Below, piece after piece: positions 47,540-60,212 of a DNA stretch of 64,000 bases. Under the pieces are notes generated by a model that worked only from the letters and a program-made list of their open reading frames with translations, was not told the origin of the DNA and made no database searches. Source of the stretch: Cyclina sinensis (Eukaryota > Mollusca > Bivalvia > Venerida > Veneridae); the NCBI GenBank assembly GCA_012932295.1, contig JAAONU010000009.1, positions 417,697-481,696 on the forward strand, in the 5' to 3' direction. The translations under genes were made by a program, and so were the position numbers. Each line of letters opens with the position of its first letter. The first letter of the stretch is position 1.

Positions 47540-50538
47540 ATGGAAATAACTATATTGAAACTCGGCGTTGAGATACGTGGGTTAAAACTCAAAGACAAAG
47601 ATCATTTTGAAATGTCTTAGGTAGAAAATATAAAGAAACTAGTTCACCAACACCGCATTGTTATTTTCAAAGACCAGGGCGAAGTAAGCGGGCAAAACAT
47701 GTTGATATAAGTAAATGGTTCTGTGATCTTGACGGAACGGTATTTGAAGGTGATCCGCTGTTTGCACACCGGAAGTGCCCGCATGCAAACGTCCACAGGA
47801 TATCGAACGATCCAGAGGAAGGGTTTACGAACGCTGGAAGGTCCGGCTGGCATATTGATGGAAGCTTCGTCGAGAAACCACATGGATACGCATTGTATCG
47901 TATGCCGGCTGTGCCTAGAAAGGGTGCAACGGGTTTGTTTCGGTTATGTATTTGATGCATTCGGTTTTCTTGGTTCTGTTAGGACGCATGCTATCAAAAA
48001 TAAACCTTTCTGTATGGTTGAAAAATGGGGTTTTAATACTTTTGTTTTATGTTCTTCTTATTTTAATTATACGTACAAATCCTCAAGGTATAATATTAAG
48101 GGGAACCTTATGTTTATATGAAAGTTGAATAGACATATATTTGTTTTGGATTTTTTTTGTTCAAACTGTCTATACTTTAAGAAAACTGTTTGCTCTAGGA
48201 AGATCAGAATTTAGGTGTCTGCACCATATTTTTGCGCACCATTTTTAAATTCAGATTAATTTGACGTTGGATGTCAACTTGTTGTTTTTCTTCAGAAAAT
48301 AAATGAAGAAATAAACTAGAAAAATAGTACAGTTTAACGAATATTTTATCACATGAAACTACCTGTATTTTAACTAATGCCAATAAGTTTTTATTGCTTT
48401 TTTCGTTTTTTTAAAAATATTTTTTCTTCTTTTCTTTTGAAAGAGTTCGTTGGATTCAGTGAGTTACTTGAGAGTATTCCAAACAGCATGCGTGGGAATT
48501 GGGAGCGTCTGTGGATGGTGAATGACAAGGGTGATAAACTCGTCCAGCCTTTAGTGTACTCCCACCCTGTCACTGGATTACCTGTAAGAAAACTTTTCAC
48601 ATGTTCTTAACGATAGATTACTGCCTTGAGATTGATCGATAAGTTGACTAGTTCCTTCAACTACGACAAACCAAACTTCAATAAATCCTTTGGTACTATA
48701 GTGTAATAATTAGATAAAGGGGCTTAGAAAAGTGGAGAGACACTTATTTCGACCCTTGTCTCGTGAGTTCACTCCATACTTACATCTGTATTAGATATGA
48801 CATCCGCTTACATACGTCCTAAACATTCTTTTTCATTAAATGTTAGTTAACCTTTTTTTCCCCCAGAGGACAGAATATCGTCTTTAAAACTTTATGATTA
48901 ACAAAAAACAAAACAAAACAAAAAAACAAATACTTATATGAGAATACGTGTATGAATTGTGTGTGAGTTGTCTATACATTGATTGAGTTTGATTCCTCAC
49001 TTGTAATATTTCAAGGAAATGCTTATGATGTTATGTTACTTTTTAAAGTATCACTTTCAGTTCTACTTTTGTTTCTACTTTCGATTACTGATTTAAAACA
49101 CAAGTCATTCTCTACATATATTTAAGTTTATCTTTTATATATAGACGATGTCAAGTTTAATATTTTTATTGATCAAGTTTGCGGCGTAGCCTATGAAAGT
49201 CCCGCTAGGCCAGGGCCTTTATCGGTATTTCATTATAGAGGAAATCTGAAACACTACAATCAATAATACCATACAGTGGCGATGTTTTTACTATTCGGTC
49301 AAATTCTTTGCATGCATGCGACAACACCTAGCATATACATAAATTGTGGAGCTTGATACTGCTCTTTTGGAGATTGACCTACGCATCAATTTCAGCCAAG
49401 GCACACCCCTGAAAGTAAATATGTGTCAGTGGAATGGAATCCTATTATAGAATAGGGTATGTAACGCCACTAAAGTGAAATATTTGATATATTTACCTCT
49501 ATTTTCTGTCAAATATTTTCGTTTTATTTGTTATTAAGTTGAATTCTAGCGTTTTGAAGCAAAAAGACGAATTTCAACTGTAAACATAGCAATATAACAT
49601 ACTACGAAGACAGCCAGTGTTCCATATCACTTGATGACATTATTAAAGGTATATAACTGGTTTCTATGATTTCAGACTATGTGCATACATCTTGGAATGA
49701 CGGAAGCTTTTATCTGGGATAAAGACACACATAGAAAGGCGGACGGACAAAGCAGAGACCAGTAGTCTGATTAAGGAAATCACGTATCAGATTGAGAAGA
49801 ACGGAAAGGAATTAGTATACTCTCATGAGGTTAAGTTTAAATTATTATCAATTCATTATTAATATATCTAAAAAATCTACTAAAGGCGTTGATTTCTTTA
49901 GGCTGCAGTTTAGAGAGAAATTCATTTTCTTAGTAAACCCACACAATGAATATAGGTCCCGGATTCAGCGTTCTTTCATTCGCTAGATTTTGCACAAGAT
50001 TTGCATATGAACGTATACTTGTTCCGAAATTGGCGGTTCTGTATTTTAAAATACGGATCAAAGCTCACTTTAAAATAAATAGAGAAAACCACCAGATGGA
50101 TACGAAAATGGACACGAAACCAAAAGAAAAATCTTATCAAAATGTATGAATTCATTTCCTTGTTGAAAAATGAAAAATAAGAACAAGGAAGAATAGTCCT
50201 TCTCAATAAAGAAGAACAAGGAAGAATAGACCTTCTCAATAAAGATGAACAAGGAAGAATAGACCTTCTCAATAAAGAAGAACAAGGAAGAATAGTCCTT
50301 CTCAATAAAGAAGAAGCTTAAGAAAAACGATTTGTAAGTTGACAAAATGCATTTCTGAAATCTAGATATTAAATATTTGCAGTGGGAAGAAGGGGATTTC
50401 CTTATTACAGACAACTTGGCTGTCGGCCATTTTGCAAGCGCCGATTCACAAAGACCAAGGTCAGAGGTCGGACTGCGCGTGCTCCACCGAACGACGGTCA
50501 GAGGTCAAAGCAAACCGAGGAAAAACTTGATTGGGTAA
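47540..50538 (+). pseudogene. TauD/TfdA-family Fe(II)/2-oxoglutarate dioxygenase pseudogene (four exons)
   Basis: Exon 1 starts at ATG 47540 in ACCATGG and runs to about 47935; exons 2-4 are about 48444-48583, 49676-49829 and 50383-50538, with a GTAAGA donor at 48584. The metal-binding triad is recognisable: HID in GWHIDGSF (exon 1), and His in VLHRTTV (exon 4), with family blocks KKLVHQHRIVIFKDQG, WERLWMVNDKGDKLVQPL, MCIHLGMTEAFIWDK and WEEGDFLITDNLAVGHFAS. Such enzymes oxidise substrates such as taurine or related sulfonates; the substrate is unknown here. Lesions: TAG at 47618, a frameshift near 47700, a +1 shift in exon 3 (length 154, in-frame TAG at 49763). Three separate defects argue for a true pseudogene over sequencing error. 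Confidence 0.85.
50182..50313. repeat. 33-bp tandem repeat, four units, in last intron of dioxygenase pseudogene
   Basis: Unit GAACAAGGAAGAATAGTCCT plus TCTCAATAAAGAA repeats four times with only single-base changes (TCC/ACC, GAA/GAT). The near-identity suggests recent expansion. Confidence 0.9.
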
Positions 50539-51794
50539 AAATGAAAACTGTATACCAAGTCTACAAACAACACATGATCACCCACTATGTCATACTCACA
50601 AGTGGATCTTACAGAATATTTGTTACAATATACATGTTGTGTTTAGTTCCTTTTCACTTCCATATTAAGTGAAATATTCTTAAGAACAATTTATAATTGA
50701 CACACATATTAGCGAGTTGAGATACTCATCAACAAATAAGTTCAGTATATTCTGTGCGTCAAATATCTCCGTCTGAGAAAATAATTCAATAGAATTGACG
50801 TCATAAAATGTATTTTGTAAAGTTATTTTTTCACAATGTTTTCGTTATCACGAAGATTAAAATAGACATGGCAGTGCATTCATTTTATTTTCCATCAGTT
50901 GTGTAATAAACTACAATAAAGTGTATTCGTCTTTGTGCGTGTTTCGCTTCTTTCCCTCTTTTTTATTATTTGTTGGTGCAACTATGTGTCCTTGAAATTA
51001 ACTGTAAATGCAATACACTGTGATGATATGACCTTTATTCTTTCTTTCTTCATATTTCTCTGTTTTTTCCTTTGGTTGATTCGTACTACCAATATTGTAA
51101 TATATTAATTTTACAATATATTAATATCGTAACAATACTGTTATATGTTGTATAAGATTTTCATTACCTTTGTAAATGGTTTATTTTTGCGTTTGTGTTT
51201 TTTTATCTAATAAAGCCTCTTTAATATGAGTGGTAATGTTTTTTTGATTGTCTTGCCCCTCTCCTCCCTTATCAGTCGTCATTTCACAATTTGCTTTTTG
51301 ACGATGTCACCACAAGTTCTCATAGATATTACAGAATTATATTTAATGTATTTAAAGTCCTTATTTACCTTCGTTTCCGAGGTATACAAATGTATATATT
51401 TCTTCGGGAGACGATTATCTGTGTTAGAAACAGATCTATATTAGGATAACTATTGAAATAAACATGAATGGATTTTATACAAGGCTCACCGTATGTAAAA
51501 AGGTGTTTAACCATACTAAACCAGAGAAGAGTAACATTGTAGCGGAGATAAGTGCTTACATGACAAGAACTTCTTTCATGAGTAATGAGAGTTTTCTATG
51601 ACAAAAATTTGACAATAAAGTGGGAGTGCATTTGCTTGACGAATTATTTATGTTAGGCAATAGACCTTTGGAAAATATCATTTTGTGTTTTGTCTTGTTT
51701 ATTTCATTTCTTTCCATTTATCTTTTTTTTTTAATTTACGTTCTTACGAACATAAAAGTCCGCAACAGAAAGATGCAATGCATCTTAGAAGACA

Positions 51795-51872
51795 CAACCC
51801 AGAGCAGGATTCGAACTCTGGTCTCTGCGTGACACGCCAACACTCTAAGCACTGAGCCGAAACATCGATCCC
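51795..51872 (-). repeat. tRNA-Asp-like sequence
   Basis: On the minus strand, GTGTTGGCGTGTCACGCAGA and GAGTTCGAATCC resemble the anticodon (GTC) and T-arm regions of tRNA-Asp. The acceptor ends do not pair and the anticodon stem has mismatches, so it is a pseudo-tRNA or SINE head. Confidence 0.5.
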
Positions 51873-54644
51873 CTGACACAGTTGTCTGAGGTTGTATATT
51901 ACAACTATAGGAAGGTGTGCACTAGACCGTAACAACGTTTCTTTCTTTACCTGTATGTTTAATGTTTATTAAATGGTGTATATAGAAGGTAGACTTATTC
52001 ATGGCGCGCAGCCAGACAAATATCAGTTTAAGTATACAATTAATATAAAGGGCTATTTTCATAGAGATAATTCAGTTATTTTTTAAGTTTGTTTTGCTCA
52101 TGTTTGCTCGTGCTTGCTGTCTCGTATCTTTGTAACCTTCTTAAAGACAACTACATTAGTTGCATGATATGTTCTAAAAAGGGACAACCCTAATCGAAAC
52201 GATATAAAAGAAAATTCACCAGTATTTCTAATGGAAACTGAAAATGGTGGTCATTTTAGTCATGACATGAGTGACCCCGTTTCGCGTTTTGTTCAATGGA
52301 AAGTCAGAAATTCTTCGAAATTGTACAAAATAAAAATTAAGGTTGATACTTCCTTAATCAGGATAATAAGAAAACATAGTATTTAGGAGTGCCTGATTGG
52401 CAGTTAGGAAATGACGTAAATTATTGTAAATCATATATCAGAATTCCAAAACTAAAATCATTGGTTCTAAATATAGTAACATTCCTAAAATATTTTCTTC
52501 ATCTCACGTAGCAAATAAAAGAGCAATTTTTATCAGTCTTTCATTTAACATTTAGTACACTTAAAAAAGTCACCCAGATTTTAATCGGTCTTGAATATTT
52601 AAAACTGTTATGGTTGAATTTTGTTCAATTTCTATCACCGAATTTTGATATATTTCTGTGTTAAGTCATAGTGCATTTAATAGCCTTATAACAAAGGTTC
52701 ATTGCATGATTTACACGGAAAAGAGTCAACGTCTAACGTCTGTTCGTCATATCGTTTAAAGCAGCTCATTCACAGAAACTGAATCACTTCAAAATGGCTT
52801 AAATACTAAAAATGACAAACAAATCATCAGTAAAAATCTGTTTCTGGCATAGATTTGTATAATGTGTCTTTGAAGTTTTAAAACAAAACTCTGCCTATTC
52901 TATAGCCTGAAAGTTCAAATACATTTTGGTTATATTTTCTCCAATTACCTATAAAGGTTCAATCGTTTAGTTGATAATAGATTATACCTTTTCATTTCTG
53001 ATTGCAAACATGTTTTTCAGTAAGGACTGTCTTTTTTAAACAAAAGTGTGAATGAGCTGTTCACAAAACATCTATTGTGGGATTTTCCCACTTAGTCACA
53101 GACCATAAAATCAATGGTGAGAAATTCCTTAATGAGCCAGAAGAATACATTACAGAATGTCCCATAATAAGACATTATTTTTTCAAAACTGCTTAATAAC
53201 CTGCAAAAGTCGCATTTTGAAATCATCATCATATAACAAAAGGATCATTTCAACATAAAAATCCTTTTAATATTTTGAATGTATTGAAAAGTCTGTTTTT
53301 ATGTTAGTCAGCTTGCAGATATACTTACATTCATATTCCTTATCACATATGGTGTTTCTTCTTAGCAATTAAATGTTGTCATTTAACAAAATTTCTAGTC
53401 CGATTTTATGAAAGGTAACGTTTAATAGAAATCCAATTGCCTAATTGCATGATATTTTTTTCTGTTGAAGAAAATATTTCAGGTATAATGCAAATGAGAC
53501 TTTGCGAGATTTTATGAACCTGCCGCGAGATTTTAGGAGCTTTGCAAAAGAAGCAAGTCTTTAGTATTCTAACCACAACCAATGACATGAACTTAATCAT
53601 CGTTTGGTGCTGTTGTTATTACTGTTGTTGCTGTGCATATTTTTGTTTCAGCACTTTTATGTGTTTCATACGAAAGACAATGAGCGGTGTTAGTGGAGAA
53701 GTGGGGCATTGAACTTATGACTCTATTCCGTAACAACTTGTTTTCTACAATTTTATATTGTAAAAGGACATAAACGATCAATTTTATGCACTTTCTTACG
53801 TTGTAGAAATTTCAAAGAAAAAAAGAATGACAATAAAATAGAAGAAAAACAAAGAAAAATAATAATAAAAACAAATATCTGAGTCCACATGGTCAATATT
53901 CTGTCACAGATAATATGCACAAGTACATTTTTGCCAAATAGGTCACCTTACGTTCTATCTGTGACTCAATCCCAGAACATGCACAAGTATTCTTACCATT
54001 GAACAAGGTTCACAATATTTCCTGTATCCTGCTTGCCGGGCGTTTAGTATAAAGCATAAAATATTTGCACATTTGGACGTCTCACATTCTTTGGAAGTTT
54101 GCCTTTTCATAATTTGCTGAAAAATATTACATACAGGTTCAAATATATATATATATAGGAGATAAGTACACTTAATATAGAAAATTGTTTGCTTTATATC
54201 AGATATGGCACCTATTACTAGTCATGAGCCAGCAATGAAATAACACAAATATTTCAACAGACTGTCAGTAATAATTTGACAGAATAATTGTTGGTAATTA
54301 CAATCACAGAAATGATATATTAATATACGTAATTGTAATGTAATTACGTTTGACTCGCGTGGTTGTAGTAGAAGTTTACGTTAGATATATGTTTAAGTAA
54401 AGTCGGACTTTTATCCAGAACGACATTTCCATGATAGCTGACGCATTATAAACTTCGAAGTGAGTGGTTTCTTTGTTTCTTTTTTTAATATGGCTGATTA
54501 ATTTCTATCAGTTGTCACTCAATGCTTTGATAAAAAATATTTTAGTTTACTAAATATTTAATGAAAGAACAAACTTGAATGCTTAATTTTAGAACTTTGT
54601 AACACACAGGATCGGTAACTCAAAGGTGAATAAGAAACAAAACC

Positions 54645-54728
54645 GGGTCTTACGAGATTTGAACCCACGCCTGTGAACTACAGGAACAACTTGAAACATC
54701 AACGTTTAGGCCACTGTGCCAAATAATT
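54645..54728 (-). repeat. tRNA-like sequence
   Basis: Minus strand GGCACAGTGGCCTAAACG (A-box-like) and GTGGGTTCAAATCTCG (B-box-like), about 84 bases. Poor acceptor pairing; likely tRNA-derived repeat. Confidence 0.4.
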
Positions 54729-54894
54729 GATTTTTAAACGTCTTTTCAAAGGTTGAATTTGTTCTAATTAATACTTCAAGGAAATATGCTGAAGTATATT
54801 ATTTTGGTTCTATTTTAAATTCCTAGGATTTTCTTTTTTTAATTCTTACAGAAAATAAAACCTTATCAAGTTCTGAAGACACTTGGAGTCAAAG

Positions 54895-57239
54895 ATGGAC
54901 AAACACGTTTTCTTGTTTTTAAGTAGTATCCTGGTGTCCAATACTGTGTCGATGTCAAGAGCGTGCACTTGTAAACCAAATCTCAAAGAGGAAGCCTGCA
55001 CTTTAGACTATGGTTAGTACCTTTTTGATAGTTCTGATTTTTAGAAAAAAATGTAAGAAAGAAAGAAACAAAAGAGAAAAAACAGAAAGAAACATACAAG
55101 AGTGAAAAGGGAGAGAAGAGAAGAGAGAAATGACAAAAAAATAACAAAACAAAAAGGTGCAACTTAAGATTTAACTAAAATTTTCGGGACACAATAGTAT
55201 TTGATATAAATAACATTTCGGTCCAGTTCAAGATGGTGTTTCAGCAGGAATTGATATCAATTAAACGAACACTCGAAGATTTATTTATAATTTTATTTAT
55301 ATTCTCGGTAATTCTGATTGCGAAGCTCATCGAGCTCAAAAGCCCAAAATCTGGCATCATAAAGACACATTGGCACAAAAACTGTGCAAATATAAGATTT
55401 ACTTTCAAAATTACCGTACTCCATATATTGTCGAACGTTAGACCTTAAAAAATCGTTGAAGTTAATCGGTTAAATATACCCTACATCTATGAAACTGTCT
55501 TAACTTTAAAACAATATAAGGATTTTTTTCTTCAGTGATAATTGCCAAGGTACTCGAAGAACGTCAGATAGTCTCAGACGATGGATGGGTGTTTCATTAC
55601 AGATTGAATGTTACCAAAGTTTTAAAGGTAAAGGAATCAGAACTTGTGATATATCAAAATGTGTTAATCAGTAACGTTTGCGAGAAAATTGTCACTGGCA
55701 AGCTCTCTATATAAATTTCTTAAATTCAGTTTGTTCATACATTACCAAACTAAGTCAGATTTGGATAGCAAACAGCAAACTCCTTATTATCAATACTGTC
55801 ATTTCAGCAACCTTCAGTTGCTTAACTTGACACAACCATTGTGTACAATTTATCATTTCGAAACATACTACCAAGCACCAAACTAAGATTTTAAATCTGT
55901 AGCTCATTTCTGCTTCAACACATTTGCACAGACAAGTGCTTCCTATGAAGAAGCTGAGAAAGTGATGCAGGTTAAATTGCGGGAAAATGAATGTGGAGGC
56001 CAGCTCAAGCCAGGACATGCATATATATTTGCAGGTAGGTTCGATTAGTTGACGATCATTCATTTCACGTATGAATATAGTGATAATTTTAAGGAAAGAT
56101 TAAATTGCGGGTGAAAAACTGATGGATATTTGTCTTATAGTTGTGTATGTGGTTACAACTAAATTATCTTGGAATGAATGGATGAGATGTTCGAGATAAA
56201 GGATATCCCAAACATTTTATCATAGTCATATCGATCGACTTCAAGAAAAGTTTTGCTTCTTACCTGTTTTCGAGAGTATTTTTCGTGATTTTGTTTAACG
56301 CATTATCTATACAGTATAAGTTAGAACTATTTTGAAATGTCGCATCGGATTAAGTTTACGTTGAAATGGACGAAATATTTTAAAATGTAGAAGGTTAACG
56401 TTAGAATAGAGAGAATATTGTGATTTTTTTTTGAAAAAAAAATCTCATGTTGGTGCCTACATTGCAAAACGTTAAGGATAGAATTAGGATCATCAATTCA
56501 TTTTCTGTGAGCCAGAATAAATTATTAGAACATTAAGCGAAAACTCAGTGTTTTGAAAATTTGCACTTTCAATTGTAAGTGCCACATAATTTTCTTGCAT
56601 ACGAGAAAGCTTTATATTCTGTAAAAAGTAAAACAACAGCAACAAATTTACGTTCGTGTTACGTTTATTTAACCACATTATTCGAATGACATTCAAATCA
56701 AGAGTAAATATATAATTATTTCTGACATTATTTAATTAAGAGAACGGCACGTAATAAGCGAAAAACACGCTCACTTGAATAAGACCATTATTAATGGCAA
56801 TTAGCGAAATATTATAATTGTCTACCTATTTATGAGTATTTTCAATGGTTGTTTTTTGTCTTTGCTAATAGCAATGTTGTTTGATTTCTAGTATAGCAGT
56901 AGAAGTAGTCCTTCCAGGCTGTTAGAGAAGAAAATACACCTCTTTTTTTCCCTTTACAAAACATTTTCTTCTTACTTTCATACTACAAACAGCATATATG
57001 TTAAAAAAAATATTATATTTAAATGATTTGTTCATGTTACATCGTATATATATTGATATAATATACTTGGGTATCATTTTCCAGGACATGTTTGTAATTT
57101 TCTGGACAAGGGAATCCCAAGAAAGTTTCTTGAAACCAAATTTTGTAACTATGTTGATTTTGACGACTTGGCTCTAGATGAAGAGGTTTTTAAGGAAATA
57201 GTTAACATGATACAAAATCCACCAGATTGTGGTTTGTAA
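54895..57239 (+). CDS. TIMP-like secreted metalloproteinase inhibitor (NTR domain), four exons
   Basis: Exons 54895-55012, 55536-55627, 55932-56034 and 57085-57239, all with GT-AG introns (phases 1, 0, 1); the joined 468 nt encode 155 aa ending at TAA 57237. Residues 1-23 form a signal peptide; the mature chain would begin with C24-T-C26, the Cys-X-Cys start by which TIMPs chelate the active-site zinc of matrix metalloproteinases, with C35 matching the third TIMP cysteine. Further cysteines lie in NECGG, HVCNF, KFCNY and PDCG. Length fits an N-terminal inhibitory (netrin-like) domain without the C-terminal TIMP domain. The mature N-terminus depends on cleavage after Ala23, which is predicted, not shown. 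A pro-collagen enhancer-like NTR protein is an alternative. Confidence 0.85.
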
Positions 57240-57554
57240 TTTTACAGTTATTTCTTAAATTAAGTGACAAACGTCATTACCTTGAGAAGAAAACTCATAG
57301 TTGTTTTGTATAATTGTTTCTACCAGTAAAATATTTTTAGAAATGGCTGGCTCTCAAAACTAAGTTACTATTTCACTTTAAACTTTAGGTTCGATAAAAC
57401 CGTAGTAAGGATATTGAAAGATTTGTGGGAGATTGCATTTTCAGACAAACGTCAGTCATAATCTGTCAACATTACATATCTAATAACCATTAATTTACTG
57501 ACAGCATATTATAAGAATTATGTTTGTCCACCTTATATCTGTCTGTCTCTCAGT
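57240..57554 (+). other. Downstream of TIMP-like stop
   Basis: Probable 3' UTR or intron of the TIMP-like gene. Ends in a good acceptor-like tract, CTGTCTGTCTCTCAG at 57540-57554. Confidence 0.4.
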
Positions 57555-57732
57555 CATAGTTGTTTTATTGTTTACATCTTTAGTATTTATTTATAAAGTT
57601 TTGTTCTGTTTTAAGTTCAATCACGTGCTAACGAATTCAACCGTAGACGAACGTTCGGCATTTTCCGTAAAAGAGGCAGATGGAACCATCCGTTTGGAAA
57701 ATGAACCACTTACAAAAAAAACTAGTACTTAA
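57555..57732 (+). CDS. Candidate terminal exon encoding a membrane segment and short tail
   Basis: After a polypyrimidine tract and CAG the frame encodes VIVVLLFTSLVFIYKVLFCF, a hydrophobic helix, then a polar tail of about 40 residues (DERSAFSVKEADGTIRLENE) to TAA at 57730-57732; AATAAA follows at 57995-58000. It could be a last exon of an unseen gene, an alternative membrane-anchored end of the TIMP-like gene, or chance sequence within its 3' UTR. An ATG at 57520 is in the same frame. There is no homology I recognise. Confidence 0.3.
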
Positions 57733-58000
57733 TTCTACTAAAATGTTTGCTGAAATATTCAGATACCACTAAGTTGTGACCAAAATGGCCATAGTGTCTC
57801 AACTAAGTACATGTATGCTTAAATCAGATGAAAGATAAAGTAACACTACGAAGCTTGAATTATTGATAAAAGGTCATTGAAATTATGTACAATACATGTA
57901 AATACTTTAAAATATTTGTATATTTTCAAATGTTCTTTTGCAACGTTTCTTTCGTAAAATCCGATAAAAATGTTACAGTTTTGACATTGTGATTAATAAA

Positions 58001-59197
58001 AAGTTCATAGTTAAAATGCTTAGTCGTTTTATTTAGGACAAAACCCTTTAACAAAAGCATTTAAAGCATACTTCCATTATTTTCCCTCTTCTAAGAACTT
58101 GATAAATTATATAATGCACTTTGTCTTTTACGCCAAAGACTTGTACAGATATTATCCTCTTAAACCTCTTGCCGTCAACCCTAACACAAGACGTTATTTA
58201 CCTTCCTGCCACAAAGCCCCTTTATCTGATTTATAAAGGTACATTCAAAATTGCATACAAAAACAACACTTTGGAATATCAAAAACTGGCCATTGTACAT
58301 CGTAGTCTCTGTGCAACGTTGACTTTTTCCATCTTACTGTTCTTCTATCTACAAGCATCTATTGCACATTTAGAATGGGTTTTTATTTCTAGATGGTCTT
58401 TCACTCATTTGGTGTTTTTCTCAGGTCTGTCTGTATTCGACTTGCTAAAATTTCTACTTTGAATTCAAACAAATCACGTTTGTTTAACTTATTCCAACAA
58501 TGTTTAAAAACGTGCACGCTAAAAACGTGCACGCTTGTTAACTTGTCAACAGTTACATAAAATGACAAGATGAATGTCACGTCGTCTGTGCATCATGAGT
58601 GCATTTTCCATAATGTTTGTTGCATGCTCTAATTACTCATGTTAATACAAAAATATGTTTTAATGGTTAATTGAGATGACTTACAATAGCTTGAACAGAA
58701 CAAACTGACAACTTGTGACAAAGAAACAACATAAACCATTAAATGTACATAGCAAACTGTTTTATAATTTTTAACACAAAGCTTTAACTCAAGCAGATTT
58801 TGTGTGACTTTTCGGACAGCAAAGCTTTCTTTCTTTTTTTCTTTTTCTTTTTAAATTTCATTTCAAACAAGAATGAATTGTTCCGCCTAAAAGAACCACA
58901 GGGTTATTGAATTGATATTAATGTTTTCGTCCAGGATATGAAACACATTTGTTTTGCAATATGTTTATCGTTGCAGTGTCCTACTGAAATGCAAATATTG
59001 TCTCTTTAACGTTTACTTTATGAATTTATCTAAAAAAATGTTTAAAGGTTTAAAGATGGTAATTCATCATGTACTGCGCACTATCCCCTAATTGCGAAAT
59101 ACACTTACATTTCTCAAATTTTTTTGACAATTAGCATAATATATCTTATCCACACGAAAGACAATAAAATAAAACCAAAACATCTTGTTTTGTTGTG
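58001..59197. other. Non-coding interval
   Basis: No supported gene. A tandem AAAACGTGCACGCT duplication is present at 58505-58533. Confidence 0.4.
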
Positions 59198-59254
59198 TAT
59201 ATAAGAAAGAGAACAAGAAACGTTATCGTCATCTATTACAGTACATATCTAACG
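59198..59254 (+). promoter_or_regulatory. TATA box and first (non-coding) exon of the 60213 gene
   Basis: TATATAA at 59198-59204, likely start near 59228, and a strong donor AACG|GTAAGT at 59255. The acceptor TTATTTTCAG before 60171 would complete a 916-bp 5' UTR intron. Confidence 0.55.
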
Positions 59255-60212
59255 GTAAGTCTTATCTTTTTTATTTCTGTACCGACAAATAAGACATAAT
59301 CTGTCTTTAGCTCTAACATATTTTCACTGCAGTTATACAAGTTAAACAGATATTATTGGTAACTCGCACACAGTGCATCAAATTATTCTCTGATGTACAA
59401 AACAGAGACAGTTGAAGTCGCGGTTAGTTCGCTTATTTGTTGTTCTCTATGAAATGAAATGATCGGATAACAATTTAAGTAAATCGATCAATATTAAAGA
59501 ACTTTTTGATGCGGGCTTTGCAATAGTTTTCCTACTACTGAATACTTCTACCAAAATTCAAAGAAGTAACACTTAATTACGTTAATACAGTGTTCCAAAA
59601 TGCATCGGTACAATAATCTGTTCATGCATTATATTTTGATTGTAAGCTATTATTTCATATATTTTTCACTGAAATTTGTTAAAAACAGTTTTCAAAATTT
59701 TATTTTGAATATACAACAATTCCCTTAGCCAATTTCTCAGCCCAAAACATTATCTCAGGTTGACAATACGTAGTAGTGTTGTAATTTATGGTTGCTTCCG
59801 CGAGCACGCTTCAGTAAGTTCAACTCATAGTGGCTCACACACATGATAACAGTGGCAACATCCCAAATGCTTCTAAAGTTCGGAGATGGTTCTAAGAGTA
59901 TCTAAGAGTTATCCATTCTCAGCTTTAGAAATATTTTGCCGTACATTCTTAAAACTGTATCACATTAATAAAGATGGCAGAAGTTCCATTTCTCTTTTTC
60001 TTCGAAATTCCTACATTCCTGACCATTTAAAAATGTTATTGGTGTTCTTATTTTAAAGAATGGGATGGAATTCTTAAGGACAGCCCTGTGTCTAATGTAG
60101 AAATATAATGTATTCGACAATACTAAAAAGTAGTCAAATTGTTTAGAATGGTTTTAACATTTATTTTCAGACACTGACATAGGTTTACATCACTATCAGG
60201 TGAACTGAAAAT

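Larger units (their letters stand above)
50539..54894. other. Non-coding interval with two tRNA-like sequences
   Basis: No gene is supported. Minus-strand tRNA-like stretches lie at 51795-51872 and 54645-54728 (listed separately). Small (TA)n runs near 51098-51125 and 54150. The final part should contain the promoter of the TIMP-like gene. Confidence 0.45.

Noticed and set aside
47723..48121. 132-codon plus-strand frame over dioxygenase exon 1
   Set aside because: Off-frame reading of the dioxygenase pseudogene exon continuing into intron sequence.
51795..51872. Functional tRNA-Asp gene
   Set aside because: Mismatched anticodon stem and no acceptor pairing.
58121..58462. 113-codon plus-strand frame
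   Set aside because: No domain, AT-rich composition like its surroundings, no splice or promoter support.
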